The position numbers were made by a program, and so were the translations under genes. This document shows positions 1-8,310 of a stretch of 37,752 nt of DNA, piece after piece. A model generated the notes under the pieces. The model did not search any database, was not told where the DNA came from, and saw nothing but the letters and a program-made list of their open reading frames with translations. The stretch is taken from contig WHSQ01000016.1 in NCBI GenBank assembly GCA_009380005.1, positions 1-37,752 of the forward strand. Reading direction: 5' to 3'. Within the stretch, counting starts at the first letter, position 1; the number at the start of each line of letters is the position of its first letter. Origin of the DNA: Actinomycetota bacterium. GTDB taxonomy: Bacteria; Actinomycetota; CADDZG01; WHSQ01.

Positions 1-535
1 GATGAACCATGCCGCCCCCGAAACGTTGCTCGTGCACCAGCTCGAGCCGCAAGCGGAGCTTGTCGGGGAGGAACCGTTTGCCGCCTCCCACCACGATGGG
101 CGCCAAGAACAGGTGGCATTCGTCGACCAATCCGGCCTGGAACGCCTGGGCGGAGAGGTCGGGGCCGCCCACGGTGAGGTCACGGTCCGCGGCCGCCTTC
201 ATCTGCCGGACGGCGTCGGGGTCGAAGTCTCGCTCGATCCGCGTTCTGGCGCTGGATACCGTCCCGAGCGTCTTGGAGTAAACGATCTTGTCCGCTCCCC
301 GCCAGATCTCCGCGAAGTCCCGCATGTGGGGCGGCTGGCCGGCGAGGGGCAGCGTCTCCCAGGCGACCATCACCTCGTACAACCGGCGTCCGTAGAGGTA
401 GGTCCCGATCGGCCGTTGGACATCGTTGATGAAGTCGTGCACCTCCTCGTCCGGCTCACCCCAGTCGAATCTGCCGGCCTCGTCCTCTATGTAGCCGTCG
501 AGCGATGAGATCGCCGAGTAGATCAGCTTGGCCAT
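1..535 (-). CDS. Dihydrofolate reductase family protein (RibD C-terminal-like), 3' end beyond window
   Basis: Reading leftward from the ATG at 533-535, an open frame of 178 codons runs off the left edge with no stop. The product begins MAKLIYSAISSLDGYIED, the usual first strand and 'SLDGY' signature of the RibD C-terminal/DHFR-like fold. It continues with TYLYGRRLYEVM (NADPH-site region) and TVGGPDLSAQAF, then LFLAPIVVGGGKRFLPD near the end. These match the single-domain 'dihydrofolate reductase family' proteins common in actinobacteria, usually about 185-195 residues, so only about 10-15 residues should be missing. Such stand-alone proteins are NADPH-type reductases of mostly unknown substrate; true folate or riboflavin function cannot be claimed. 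It lies just downstream of remnants of a second, related gene. Confidence 0.85.
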   Translation of the reverse strand, partial: MAKLIYSAISSLDGYIEDEAGRFDWGEPDEEVHDFINDVQRPIGTYLYGRRLYEVMVAWETLPLAGQPPHMRDFAEIWRGADKIVYSKTLGTVSSARTRIERDFDPDAVRQMKAAADRDLTVGGPDLSAQAFQAGLVDECHLFLAPIVVGGGKRFLPDKLRLRLELVHEQRFGGGMVH

Positions 536-587
536 GGTGAGACGGCATCCTTCGATACCTTCGTCGCGGTCACGAACGTGAGTGATC

Positions 588-916
588 TCATTCGAGGTCC
601 TCTTGTATGAATCGGGGCGACGGGTGGATGCAGGCGATGTCTAGTGAGCCAGGACCCACGTTCTTGAACTTGTGAGGCGTCTCCGCCTGAACCACGAGGA
701 TGTCTCCGGCACCGGCTTCCATCTCCCGACCATCCACTGTGAAGCGGGCGCTGCCTCCCCGAATGATCCAGGTCTCGCTTCGCTCATATCCTCTCCCTCT
801 TCGATCGTGAGTCCGTGCGTCGCTCGTGATCGTCCAAGAGACTGCTCGCGGGACGGAGATCCATCGGTGCCCACATCAGTCAGGCTCTAGTCTTCGAGCT
901 TGTGGCGGCGTCGAAC
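588..916 (-). pseudogene. Decayed cupin gene (internal TAG plus frameshift)
   Basis: The 3' part reads in one frame to the TGA at 588-590. It encodes a clear cupin barrel end: RSETWIIRGGSARFTVDG, then EAGAGDILVVQAETPHKF, then IACIHPSPRFIQEDLE. The N-terminal part (VRRRHKLED, then a TAG at 887-889, then SLTDVGTDGS and THGLTIEEGEDMS) lies in a different frame. It switches into the barrel frame at about 790-800. No start codon with a ribosome site precedes the barrel part. I read this as one cupin gene broken by a nonsense codon and a frameshift. A TAG excludes selenocysteine here. The exact frameshift position is an estimate. Confidence 0.6.
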
Positions 917-988
917 CTCCTCGGGCCCTCCGGGGGCTTGCATGACTCCGTCCCGGGTCAGGAACGTGTTCACGATCAGCTTTCTCAT
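917..988 (-). pseudogene. N-terminal remnant of a second dihydrofolate reductase-like gene
   Basis: Starting at the ATG 986-988, 24 codons encode MRKLIVNTFLTRDGVMQAPG plus GPEE. This is the N-terminus of a second subfamily of DHFR-like proteins ('RKLIV..F.T.DGVMQAPGGPEE'), distinct from the gene at the left edge. The frame then passes directly into cupin-like sequence and a TAG at 887-889. The remaining 150 or so residues of the reductase are absent. This looks like a deletion that joined the start of one gene to another, followed by decay. Confidence 0.55.
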
Positions 989-1211
989 CTCCTGCCCCTT
1001 CTACTCGGTCCCAACTCGGTGTTCGATTACAGCCCGGAGCAAAGCTCTTGCCTTAAGACTGCGCGGTGAGGCAAGACTCATCGATTCTGATGAGTCTGGC
1101 CGGAAAAGGGGCCGCTCCGGGGCACGAGATCAGAGCCATCGGGGGTCTTCGCCCGGGCAGGTTCCCCGGTGCTGCAACCCGAGAGCGCAGTCGTGCGTCT
1201 GTCGGGATGAC

Positions 1212-1727
1212 ATGCGGACGCGTGACGAGCAGTTCAGGACCTTCTTCAACCTCGAGGCCGAGCGCCTACGGCGCCTGGCCATATTCCTGACCGGAGACAC
1301 CGAGGCGGGAGCAGATATGGCTCAGGAGACGCTCGCTCGCCTCTACCGCCACTGGGGCCGGGTCAAGAGCGATGATCCGGGTCCCTACGCCCGCCGGATC
1401 CTCGTGAACCTCGTGCGTTCGTCCCACCGGCGACGTTTCGTGGAGCGCCGCTTCCTGGAGCGCCGCCACCGGGAGCCGCAGCCGGGATCTGAGCCTTCCG
1501 TCGCTTCGCAATCGGGCCACGTCGACGAGTTCCTACGCATCTCTTCCGCCCTGAAGTGTCTGTCCCCGATCGGCCGGGCGGCGATAGTCCTCCGCTTCTA
1601 CGAGGACATGAGCGAAGCCGATATCGCCCGCACGCTCGACCGGCCCGTAGGCACCGTGAAATCAGACATCCACCGAGGACTCGCCAAGCTACGTCCGCTC
1701 CTCGAGGACATCAGGGAGCCCATATGA
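1212..1727 (+). CDS. SigE-family ECF RNA polymerase sigma factor
   Basis: The product is 171 residues, the normal length for an extracytoplasmic-function sigma-70 factor. Region 2 covers about residues 10-75 (AERLRRLAIFLTGDTEAGAD, MAQETLARLYRHW), with the polymerase-binding and -10-recognition helices. Region 4 covers about 110-165 (LSPIGRAAIVLRFYEDMSEA, DIARTLDRPVGTVKSDIHRG), the helix-turn-helix for -35 recognition. The frame is open further upstream to a TTG at 900, but homology starts at the ATG MRTRDEQF, so I chose that; the ribosome site is weak (GGGA at 1204-1207). Its stop overlaps the ATG of the next gene as ATGA, so the two are translationally coupled. The neighbour is therefore a likely membrane regulator or target. 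Confidence 0.9.
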   Translation: MRTRDEQFRTFFNLEAERLRRLAIFLTGDTEAGADMAQETLARLYRHWGRVKSDDPGPYARRILVNLVRSSHRRRFVERRFLERRHREPQPGSEPSVASQSGHVDEFLRISSALKCLSPIGRAAIVLRFYEDMSEADIARTLDRPVGTVKSDIHRGLAKLRPLLEDIREPI

Positions 1728-2698
1728 ACCTCGAAGACACACTCCGCGATCGTTTCGCGCAAGCATCCGAGGGGCTGTCCGGCCGCCCGCTCGACTGGGC
1801 CGAGACTCACGCCCGGGCGCGGCGGGGCCGGACCGTCTATCTCGCCGCGGTCGCTTTCGGGACCATGGTCGTCCTCGCCGCCGGCGGGTTCGCGTGGTCG
1901 ATGCTGGAAGGACGAGACGGTGGCGGCCTTCCCATCCCGCCGGCCTCCACCGAGTCGCCCTCTCCCACGCCCAGTCCCTCCCCATCCGATGAGCTAACAG
2001 GCGAGCAGGAGGTGAGCTACGAGGCTCCCTACCGGGCGGTGGAGAACTTCATCCAGGCGGCCGCCGAGGGCGAGCCCGAGGCCATGTGGGGCGAGATGAC
2101 CGACTTCTCGAAGGCGGCCTACGACCACGACTTCCAACGCTTCCGCGAATCGGCTCTCTCCGAGATCCAGGAGGGGTGGGGGTCGTGGGCCTCGGCCGAC
2201 GACCTGGGCCGGCACTGGCAGGTCATCGCCTCCTCGGGCGACGGCGTGATGGGGGTCGTCACGCTGATGGGCTCGCGCGCACCCGAGGGCAATGAGGAGC
2301 CGTACGCGTCGGCTGCCATCCCGGTACGCGTCGACCGAGAAGGAAACGCCAAGGTCGAGCTGTTCGTGACCCGCGGGGTCTTCGAGTACCAGATCCCGCG
2401 CGACCGGACCGTCGAGCAACCCCCGGCGCTCGACTCGCTGAAGGAACGGAACACTTCGTTCGACGTCTTGGTGCCGGCCGGGTCGACCCAGGTCTCCATG
2501 GTCGTCGCTCCGGTCCCGGACGAGCCCGCTTTCAGTGCGTCCGGAGAGGCCGATCTCGAGAACGCCGGCGAGGATCAGGTGCGGGCGACATGGGTGCACG
2601 AGGGACGACTGTTCGGCGGCGAGTGGTTCCTCACGGTGGTCGCGGTGTACGAGAACGGCTCGATGCAGGCCCAATCCCTCCGGTTCGCGATCGAATGA
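1724..2698 (+). CDS. Single-pass membrane protein coupled to the ECF sigma factor (possible anti-sigma role)
   Basis: The 324-residue product overlaps the sigma gene by ATGA. Residues 1-35 are cytosolic and charged. Residues about 38-60 form one transmembrane helix (YLAAVAFGTMVVLAAGGFAW). A Pro/Ser/Thr-rich linker follows (PPASTESPSPTPSPSPSDE), then an extracytoplasmic domain of about 220 residues. Residues 75-180 resemble an NTF2-like or lipoprotein-type fold (YRAVENFIQAAAEGEPEAMW), and the C-terminal part is an Ig-like beta-sandwich of the germination (GerMN/Gmad2) style (FDVLVPAGSTQVSMVVAPVP, then GEWFLTVVAVYENG). I do not see a zinc-binding ZAS motif (HxxxCxxC), so a classical anti-sigma role is not shown. 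Position and topology suggest it senses envelope conditions for the sigma factor. Confidence 0.8.
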   Translation: MNLEDTLRDRFAQASEGLSGRPLDWAETHARARRGRTVYLAAVAFGTMVVLAAGGFAWSMLEGRDGGGLPIPPASTESPSPTPSPSPSDELTGEQEVSYEAPYRAVENFIQAAAEGEPEAMWGEMTDFSKAAYDHDFQRFRESALSEIQEGWGSWASADDLGRHWQVIASSGDGVMGVVTLMGSRAPEGNEEPYASAAIPVRVDREGNAKVELFVTRGVFEYQIPRDRTVEQPPALDSLKERNTSFDVLVPAGSTQVSMVVAPVPDEPAFSASGEADLENAGEDQVRATWVHEGRLFGGEWFLTVVAVYENGSMQAQSLRFAIE

Positions 2699-2907
2699 CG
2701 CGATCTCTGCAAGATCCCGGGTTCTCACACATCCCGGCCTGCCCTACACCACCGCGAGACCTGTACCCCGGATCCGCGGCGGAACCGCGTTGACCTGCGC
2801 CGGGCCCCGCGGCTGACGGTTCTCGGGAAGCTCCTGCCGGGAGGAGGCGGCCATAGATAGATAGGGGAATCTTCCTGGTTCCTCGAGGGCTCGCTGTGAA
2901 TCTGAAA

Positions 2908-2943
2908 GAGAACCGGCCCCCGGTCTCCCGGGGGCCGGTTCTT
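2908..2943. terminator. Bidirectional hairpin terminator
   Basis: A perfect 14-bp GC-rich stem (2910-2923 with 2928-2941, arms beginning GAACCGGCCCCC and ending GGGGGCCGGTTC) has a 4-nt loop. It sits between the convergent genes ending at 2698 (+) and 2968 (-). There is only a short pyrimidine run after the stem in either direction (TTC on plus; CTCTTT on minus), so it is probably a shared terminator of the L-shaped actinobacterial kind. Confidence 0.8.
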
Positions 2944-2967
2944 CACGAGCCTCGCGCTTGGCTAGAG

Positions 2968-4947
2968 CTACGGTCCTGTGTACGTCGCTAGATACAGGCC
3001 GTAGTCCCGATCGCTGTAGGCGACTACCCGGCGCCCGTCGACGAATTTATCCGTCAGCTGAACGCCCCAGAAGTCGTTGCCCCCCTCGTCGATGAAGGCG
3101 CCGACTTCCTCTATGCCCACCTCGCTGAACCGCGCCACCCGGATGCCTCCGGAGTAATGGGCGAAGTACGCGAGATCCGCATCGGGTCCACGTCCGGTCG
3201 CGACCTCGTGGACGTCGACCGTCCCGAATCCCGTTGCGAAGTTGGGATCAGATGCTTCCGGGATGTAGTACTGGTCGATCTCGGCGAGCGTGTTCGCGTC
3301 GAGCAGGCGCGAGCCTCCCCAGCCGCTGAAGAACGAACTCGCTTCGATCTTCCCGTTGCCAATGTCCCCCGAGTTCGGTTCTAGATCCCCCGGATCGTCC
3401 TCCGGATAAGGCACCGTGTAATCCTCGGCTCTGTCGAACAACAGGTGCATCAACCGGTGTCCGACACACAGCCCCGAGGCCGTCACGGTGAAGTTGTGCC
3501 CTTGACTCCCGCACAGCGTGGCGTCGGGCTGGGCGCCCTCGCCCGCCCCCGAGTGGTGGTTGGCGACGATGACTGCGTCGTATCCCGCGTTCTGTCCCGC
3601 CTCCACCTTTTCCGAGAAGAAGCAGGCTTCACCGGGATTGTTGGGATCCTCAACCGGGCCGCGCTGGAACATGACGATCTGGTCTTCTCCGGCGCCTGTC
3701 ACGGGATCGAGGTCGCTCGCCGGCGGGACCGCGTCGCCGGGACAGCCGTAGCCGCCGAAGATGACCGGCCCGTTGACGCTCTGGTCATCGAGCTCCGAGA
3801 TCGGCACGGTCCACGAGAACTGCTCGGCGACGTACTCGCCCGCCGCCGGTCCGCCGACGACCTCGAAGATCAGGCGGAAAGCGTCGATGTCCTCGTCGGT
3901 TCCGATGAACAGATCGCCGGCCTCATTCCATTCGCCCTGGTGCGCTTCGCCCTCCGGCGGACAGACCGTAGGCATGTGCGCCTCGCAAGCCGCGTAGTCG
4001 AAGTCGCCGACCAGGGTCGGGTTCGCCGGGTCGTCCACGTTCAGCAAGACCCACCCGGCGTCCCAGTACGACACCATCGCCATCCAGTGACCATCGATGA
4101 ACCGGACGTCGAAGTCGTGGCTCGTCGGGAAGTCTCCGAACGCGTTGACGACCACAGAGGGCCAGTCGCCGATACCCGTCTCCGCGATCAGCACCGGGTT
4201 GGTCGGGTCGGTGATGTCGAAGAAGTCCAGATCATTCGGGTCTTCCTCGTTGTCGATCGCGATCGCGTAGAGGTTGTCCCCGTCCTGCCATCCCATGATG
4301 CTGTGCGACGTGTGCGCAACGGCATCCACGTTGTCCGGATCCTCGAACGGGCCGTCGGTGTAGTCACCACCGTCCTCCGACAGCTTCACAGGATCGAGCG
4401 GGTCGGTGACGTCCCACAGCGTCATGCCACCGATGCCACGGCGGCCGCAGTCCTCGTTGCTCACCAACAACAGATCGCCGGTGAAGTCAGCGGTCTCGAC
4501 GTGGATCGCCTGGATCCCTTCGGTAGCATAGGTGTCTTGATGGCTTCGCAGGAAGCCCACCTTCTCGGGATCCGACGGATTCGAGATGTCGACGACGTAT
4601 ACGCCGCCCCGACACCTGGGCGACTGAAGTCCCGCGGACCACACCCCGAGGTACGCATAGTCACCCAGCACGGCAACGTCGGAGATCCGGCCATCGATCT
4701 GGGTCAGCTTCGCCGTGCCGACGACGTCGATCGTACCGTTGTCGAAGGGCGGCAGATGCCCCGATTCGGGGCCGTGCTGGTGACCCTCGTAGTGGCCGTA
4801 GATCTCCTCGTCCGTGTCGCGCGTCCCGTCCTGGAACCGATCGTGCTTCTGCTTCTCGGGGTTGCTGCCCACCGCATCGGCCGCCCCGAGCATGCTGATA
4901 ACCATTCCAAGAACAACGAACAAGATGAGACGTCTTCGTCTCTCCAC
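2968..4947 (-). CDS. Secreted LVIVD-repeat protein with inserted PA domain (copy 1)
   Basis: The product is 659 residues if started at the GTG 4945-4947, which has a strong G-rich Shine-Dalgarno five bases upstream. Residues 1-27 form a signal peptide (RRRRLILFVVLGMVISMLGA). A short His-rich stretch (YGHYEGHQHGPESGHLPP) follows. Then come LVIVD-type beta-propeller repeats (AVLGDYAYLGVW, GGVYVVDISNPSDPEKVGFL, GMTLWDVTDPLDPVKLSE, FFDITDPTNPVLIAETG). A protease-associated-like insert spans about residues 380-490 (QIVMFQRGPV, CFFSEKVEAGQNAGYDAVIV). The propeller closes with DQYYIPEASDP and YSDRDYGLYLATYTGP at the very C-terminus. Such proteins are exported and their ligands are unknown. A closely similar paralogue lies at 23594-25450. 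No partner gene adjoins it. Confidence 0.88.
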   Translation of the reverse strand: MERRRRLILFVVLGMVISMLGAADAVGSNPEKQKHDRFQDGTRDTDEEIYGHYEGHQHGPESGHLPPFDNGTIDVVGTAKLTQIDGRISDVAVLGDYAYLGVWSAGLQSPRCRGGVYVVDISNPSDPEKVGFLRSHQDTYATEGIQAIHVETADFTGDLLLVSNEDCGRRGIGGMTLWDVTDPLDPVKLSEDGGDYTDGPFEDPDNVDAVAHTSHSIMGWQDGDNLYAIAIDNEEDPNDLDFFDITDPTNPVLIAETGIGDWPSVVVNAFGDFPTSHDFDVRFIDGHWMAMVSYWDAGWVLLNVDDPANPTLVGDFDYAACEAHMPTVCPPEGEAHQGEWNEAGDLFIGTDEDIDAFRLIFEVVGGPAAGEYVAEQFSWTVPISELDDQSVNGPVIFGGYGCPGDAVPPASDLDPVTGAGEDQIVMFQRGPVEDPNNPGEACFFSEKVEAGQNAGYDAVIVANHHSGAGEGAQPDATLCGSQGHNFTVTASGLCVGHRLMHLLFDRAEDYTVPYPEDDPGDLEPNSGDIGNGKIEASSFFSGWGGSRLLDANTLAEIDQYYIPEASDPNFATGFGTVDVHEVATGRGPDADLAYFAHYSGGIRVARFSEVGIEEVGAFIDEGGNDFWGVQLTDKFVDGRRVVAYSDRDYGLYLATYTGP

Positions 4948-4952
4948 AGCAA

Positions 4953-4960
4953 CTCCCCCC
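4953..4960 (-). promoter_or_regulatory. Ribosome binding site deciding the GTG start at 4947
   Basis: On the minus strand GGGGGGAG stands five bases before the GTG at 4945-4947. The frame is open 27 codons further upstream, but that stretch lacks a ribosome site and would displace the signal peptide. The GTG is therefore preferred. Confidence 0.7.
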
Positions 4961-5215
4961 TTTTTCCCTTGCTCCCGGGCCGCTACCGGAAGCACCCAGT
5001 AACTAGTGAGAAAGGAGCATAACGCCACGTCAGAAGGAACCGCTCTGTGTAGTTATCCCGGCCTAGGCGGCTATAGCAAAACGGCAATCCGCCGCCATCC
5101 GTCCCACCGGGTCAGATTTTCGATTTCCGTAATAGCCACGCAAGACCATCGCAATACCGCCACGCGATCGTCTCCAGCGTTCGTAGAGATGCTCGCGACA
5201 GCGAGCCGACATCAT

Positions 5216-5220
5216 GGAGG
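5216..5220 (+). promoter_or_regulatory. Ribosome binding site deciding the GTG start at 5226
   Basis: GGAGG lies five bases before the GTG at 5226-5228 and overlaps an in-frame ATG at 5214. The ATG cannot use this site, so the GTG start, which also gives a clean signal peptide (MRKASVICAGACML), is preferred. Confidence 0.7.
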
Positions 5221-5225
5221 TGAGC

Positions 5226-5678
5226 GTGAGGAAGGCATCTGTGATCTGTGCAGGCGCATGCATGTTAGTTCTTGCCGTCACGCCGGTGGCCAACGCGCAA
5301 GGCGCCGGTGGTGTTACCGGTCCGGCATTCTACGTCGATGGGGATCTCTATCGTACGGTGGCGACCCCAACCGATCTCTCGGGTACGGGAGCACCGGAAC
5401 ACTCCTTCGATATCATCTACTCGCTCGGAGGAGCGCAACCGGACGTCGCAGAGTCGGCACCCGGTGACCGCGACTACAACGGCGGTCGTTGGATGGTGCA
5501 CGCGATCTCGTTCAACACGAGTTACGCGACCACGCTTGCAGCCCATGATCTCGACGGCGACGGCGTGTTCGACTCGGATGCCGAGATCCTTTCGGCCTTT
5601 AGCGATGCCGGACCTTCAGGCGCAACCGACGGTGGCGTCGTCGCGATGTTCGTATGTCCGGCCATCCCACTCCACTGA
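5226..5678 (+). CDS. Small secreted protein of unknown function
   Basis: The 150-residue product has a signal peptide (MRKASVICAGACMLVLAVTP, then VANA before the likely cleavage). The mature part has no family I recognise. It contains an aspartate-rich segment, LAAHDLDGDGVFDSDAEIL at about residues 108-126, which has the DxDxDG spacing of a calcium-binding EF-hand or dockerin-like loop. It ends MFVCPAIPLH. A hairpin follows at 5684-5719. It is divergent from the LVIVD gene and precedes a two-component operon on the same strand, but the hairpin suggests separate transcription. Secreted calcium-binding protein is the most I can infer. Confidence 0.7.
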   Translation: MRKASVICAGACMLVLAVTPVANAQGAGGVTGPAFYVDGDLYRTVATPTDLSGTGAPEHSFDIIYSLGGAQPDVAESAPGDRDYNGGRWMVHAISFNTSYATTLAAHDLDGDGVFDSDAEILSAFSDAGPSGATDGGVVAMFVCPAIPLH

Positions 5679-5683
5679 CGCAC

Positions 5684-5719
5684 GGCGACCTGGGGGTGCC
5701 ACGGCATCCCTAGGTCGCC
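5684..5719 (+). terminator. Hairpin terminator after the small secreted protein
   Basis: A 17-bp stem with two G-T wobbles (5684-5700 with 5703-5719, starting GGCGACCT and ending AGGTCGCC) has a very tight apex. It follows the stop at 5678 directly. No T-run follows, so it may act as an intrinsic terminator of the actinobacterial type or as a 3' stabiliser. Confidence 0.55.
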
Positions 5720-5772
5720 CTGCGGAGCTTAGCTTCCTGTCTACAGTGGCATCCAGCCCCATAATCGAGACC

Positions 5773-6456
5773 ATGAGCAAGGAGCGGGTCCTCGTGGTCG
5801 ACGACGAACCGATGGTTCGGGAGGTGCTCGCGCGTTATCTGGAACAGGACGGCTACCGCGTCGAGGTCGCATCGGACGGGGACCAGGCTCTGGAGGCGCT
5901 CCAAACGACAAGCTTTGATCTCCTTCTTCTAGATCTCATGCTCCCCGAACGTGATGGGATCGAGGTATTTCGAACGCTCCAGAAACGAGAGGACCCACCG
6001 GCCGTGATCATGCTGACGGCAAAAGGAGAGGAAGCGGATCGCATACTGGGTTTGGAGCTCGGCGCCGACGACTACATAACCAAACCCTTCTCCCCCCGTG
6101 AGGTTGTGGCGCGAGTGCGAGCCGTCCTGCGCCGCGCGGCGGCACTTCCGAGCTCACAGGAACTCGAATTCGGGAACCTTCGCATCGACGCCGCGCGCCG
6201 CACCGTGCTCATCGATGGGCGACCCGTGAGCCTCACCCGGAAAGAGTTCGACCTCCTCGAGCATCTCGCAACCCATCCGGGCGTCGTGTTCTCCCGAACG
6301 CAGCTGATGGAGCGAGTCTGGGACTTCGCCTGGATCGGTGACTCTTCAACCGTTACCGTGCACATCCGCCGCCTGCGACAGAAGCTCGAAAACGATCCCT
6401 CAGCTCCCCGCCATCTCATGACGGTGTGGGGCGTGGGGTACAAGTTCGAACCATGA
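5773..6456 (+). CDS. OmpR/PhoB-family response regulator
   Basis: The product is 227 residues. The receiver domain (about 5-115) has acidic residues D10-D11, the phosphoacceptor D54 (LLLDLMLPERDG), the switch Thr in MLTAKG and the conserved lysine in ITKPF (about K104). The DNA-binding winged helix (about 130-225) shows LTRKEFDLLEHLATHPGVVF, VTVHIRRLRQKLENDP and GVGYKFEP, typical of the OmpR/PhoB class. The ATG at 5773 is chosen because it starts the receiver domain exactly. The stop overlaps the histidine kinase start (ATGA), so the two genes form one operon and a cognate pair. A DM13 protein 52 bases after the kinase may belong to the same unit. Confidence 0.95.
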   Translation: MSKERVLVVDDEPMVREVLARYLEQDGYRVEVASDGDQALEALQTTSFDLLLLDLMLPERDGIEVFRTLQKREDPPAVIMLTAKGEEADRILGLELGADDYITKPFSPREVVARVRAVLRRAAALPSSQELEFGNLRIDAARRTVLIDGRPVSLTRKEFDLLEHLATHPGVVFSRTQLMERVWDFAWIGDSSTVTVHIRRLRQKLENDPSAPRHLMTVWGVGYKFEP

Positions 6457-7667
6457 GCTCGCTCCGCTCCGCGTTGACCGTGGCGACTGCGGCGGGATGT
6501 GGCGCCGCAGGGGCGTTCGTCGTCGGTTCGATCGCGGGCATGCCGCGGGAAGATCTCGTGGATCTCCTTTTGTTGCTCTCTCTGGCTGCGGCCGTGACAA
6601 CCCTCGTCTCTGTGGGACTTGCTCGGTGGATGCGAGAAGCGGCGCTGCGGCACCGGCTCGTCGCCCTGTCGATCCTCGCAGTTGCCGTGGCAACCGCGAA
6701 TGTGGGCGTGCTCGCGAAGCTCATGTTCGTCAGCGCGCACGACGGACTCGTGGTGATCGCTCTTCTCGTGTTCGCGTCCGGGGCCGGGATCGGCGTCGCG
6801 CTTTCCTTGTCGACTTCGACGATGCGCGCCTTCCGACAGGTGAGGGAGACCGCTCGTGCGCTGGGATCTGGAGACCTCGATGCCAGGATCGGTGTCGTTC
6901 GTGGAGATCCGGAATTGACGGCGATCGCTCGAGTGCTCGACGAGATGGCCGACGACTTGCAGGAGTCGCTCGAACGCGAACGCGTGCTCGAGGCGCGCCG
7001 GCTCGATCTCATCGCGGCCGTCTCGCACGATTTGCGAACGCCGTTAGCCAGTCTTCGCGCCATGATCGAAGCCATAGACGATGGGATCGTCCAGGATCCT
7101 CCCAGTCTTCGACGTTATGCGAGCGAGATGAAGGGATCGGTTGGATCACTGGTCGAACTCGTGGACGACCTCTTCGAGCTCGTGAAGTTGGATGCGAGGG
7201 CGATCGAAAGTGAAACCGAGCGTGCGCGGCTAAAAGATATCGTCGCCGCCGCAGTGACCGCGTGCGGTCCACATGCCGATGCGAAAGCGCTTCGCGTCTC
7301 GGCTCAACTCACCGGCGTCGAAGATGTTGCCTGCTCGCCTCGGATGGTCCGCGTCCTGCAGAATCTTCTCACCAACGCCATCCGCCACACGCCCGCCGAC
7401 GGCAGCGTGACGATAGACGCTTCCCTGCGGGAGGGAGGGTTATCCGTCATCGTTTCCGACACGGGAGAAGGGATCGCCGCGGACGATCTGGATCGTGTAT
7501 TCGAGCCCTTCTGGCGCGGCGACAGAGCGCGCAGTAGCGAAGGGACGGGGCTGGGTCTTGCGCTCGCGCAACGGATCGTTGAGTCGATGAACGGAACGAT
7601 CGAGGCGCGGAGCGAGCTCGGATCGGGTTCACGTTTCCTGGTGTGGGTCCCAGTGCACGAAGCATGA
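6453..7667 (+). CDS. Membrane sensor histidine kinase, partner of the OmpR-type regulator
   Basis: The product is 404 residues. About four hydrophobic segments lie in residues 8-120 (for example LLLLLSLAAAVTTLVSVGL and VVIALLVFASGAGIGVALSL), with very short external loops, so it probably senses within the membrane. A HAMP-like linker (about 125-172) leads to the HisKA helix with phosphoacceptor H192 (AAVSHDLRTPLASL). The ATPase domain has N box NLLTNAIRHTPADG, G1 box DTGEGIAADDLDRVFEPFWR and G2 box GTGLGLALAQRIVESMNG. The start ATG overlaps the regulator's stop. Signal unknown. Confidence 0.93.
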   Translation: MSSLRSALTVATAAGCGAAGAFVVGSIAGMPREDLVDLLLLLSLAAAVTTLVSVGLARWMREAALRHRLVALSILAVAVATANVGVLAKLMFVSAHDGLVVIALLVFASGAGIGVALSLSTSTMRAFRQVRETARALGSGDLDARIGVVRGDPELTAIARVLDEMADDLQESLERERVLEARRLDLIAAVSHDLRTPLASLRAMIEAIDDGIVQDPPSLRRYASEMKGSVGSLVELVDDLFELVKLDARAIESETERARLKDIVAAAVTACGPHADAKALRVSAQLTGVEDVACSPRMVRVLQNLLTNAIRHTPADGSVTIDASLREGGLSVIVSDTGEGIAADDLDRVFEPFWRGDRARSSEGTGLGLALAQRIVESMNGTIEARSELGSGSRFLVWVPVHEA

Positions 7668-7719
7668 GGCTGACCGGGAGAGAAGGAATCCACTTGGTTC
7701 GAGAGGGAGGACCGGAACG

Positions 7720-8310
7720 ATGAGCAGTTCAACGATCGATCACAAGAACGGTGGCGGTCGGATAAGGGCCTATGTCAGATCCCATCGCCGGCTCACGTGG
7801 ATCGCGTCCGGCATAGCTCTTGCCGCTTTAGTATTCGTCCTCGTCTGGTTCCAGCCGCACAAGCTCTTCCTCGAAGATACGGTCGACGAATCCACCCCCA
7901 CTGCCGGGTCGGGGTCACAAGAGTCGGACGGTACAGACACCGCGGATCAGACCAGCGGAGAGGGCGAGCCAAAGACCCTGGCAGGAGGCGGGTTCCAAAG
8001 CCTCGAGCACGCCACGAGCGGCCGCGCATCGATATTGGAACTACCCGATGGCAGTCGCTTCTTACGATTCGATGACCTCGACACTTCGAACGGCCCTGAC
8101 CTACGTGTCTACCTGTCGGAGATCCCGGCTTCGGACGACTGGCACGCGTACGGAGAACGTTTCATCGATCTGGGCGCGCTCAAGGGGAACCGAGGCGATC
8201 AGAACTACGAGCTTCCTGCAGATCTCGATCTGTCGCGCTACAAGAGCGCGGTGATCTGGTGCCGCCGGTTCACGGTCGGCTTCGGAGTCGCCCCGCTCGA
8301 GTCCCCCTGA
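7720..8310 (+). CDS. Membrane-anchored DM13-domain protein
   Basis: The 196-residue product has an N-terminal cytosolic stretch and one transmembrane helix at about 28-46 (LTWIASGIALAALVFVLVWF). An acidic Ser/Thr/Gly linker follows. Residues about 90-193 form a DM13 domain: GGFQSLEHATSGRASILELP, RFDDLDTSNGPDLRVYLS, DLGALKGNRGDQNYELP, and VIWCRRFTVGFGVAPLE with the family's conserved single cysteine. DM13 domains are proposed to be extracytoplasmic redox or adhesion modules. A ribosome site (GGGAGGA at about 7706) precedes the ATG. The gene starts 52 bases after the histidine kinase and may be co-transcribed with it. Confidence 0.85.
   Translation: MSSSTIDHKNGGGRIRAYVRSHRRLTWIASGIALAALVFVLVWFQPHKLFLEDTVDESTPTAGSGSQESDGTDTADQTSGEGEPKTLAGGGFQSLEHATSGRASILELPDGSRFLRFDDLDTSNGPDLRVYLSEIPASDDWHAYGERFIDLGALKGNRGDQNYELPADLDLSRYKSAVIWCRRFTVGFGVAPLESP

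Noticed and set aside
3445-5022. Long plus-strand frame (525 codons) opposite the LVIVD gene
   Set aside because: Arg/Val/Asp-rich translation with no family features; it is the antisense shadow of a gene with signal peptide, repeats and PA domain. High GC keeps such frames open.
4948-5225. Possible structured leader or riboswitch in the divergent region (GGCTAT at 5069-5074 can pair with ATAGCC at 5132-5137)
   Set aside because: No match to the conserved cores of c-di-GMP, TPP, cobalamin or other classes I could recall; a 6-bp closing pair alone is weak.
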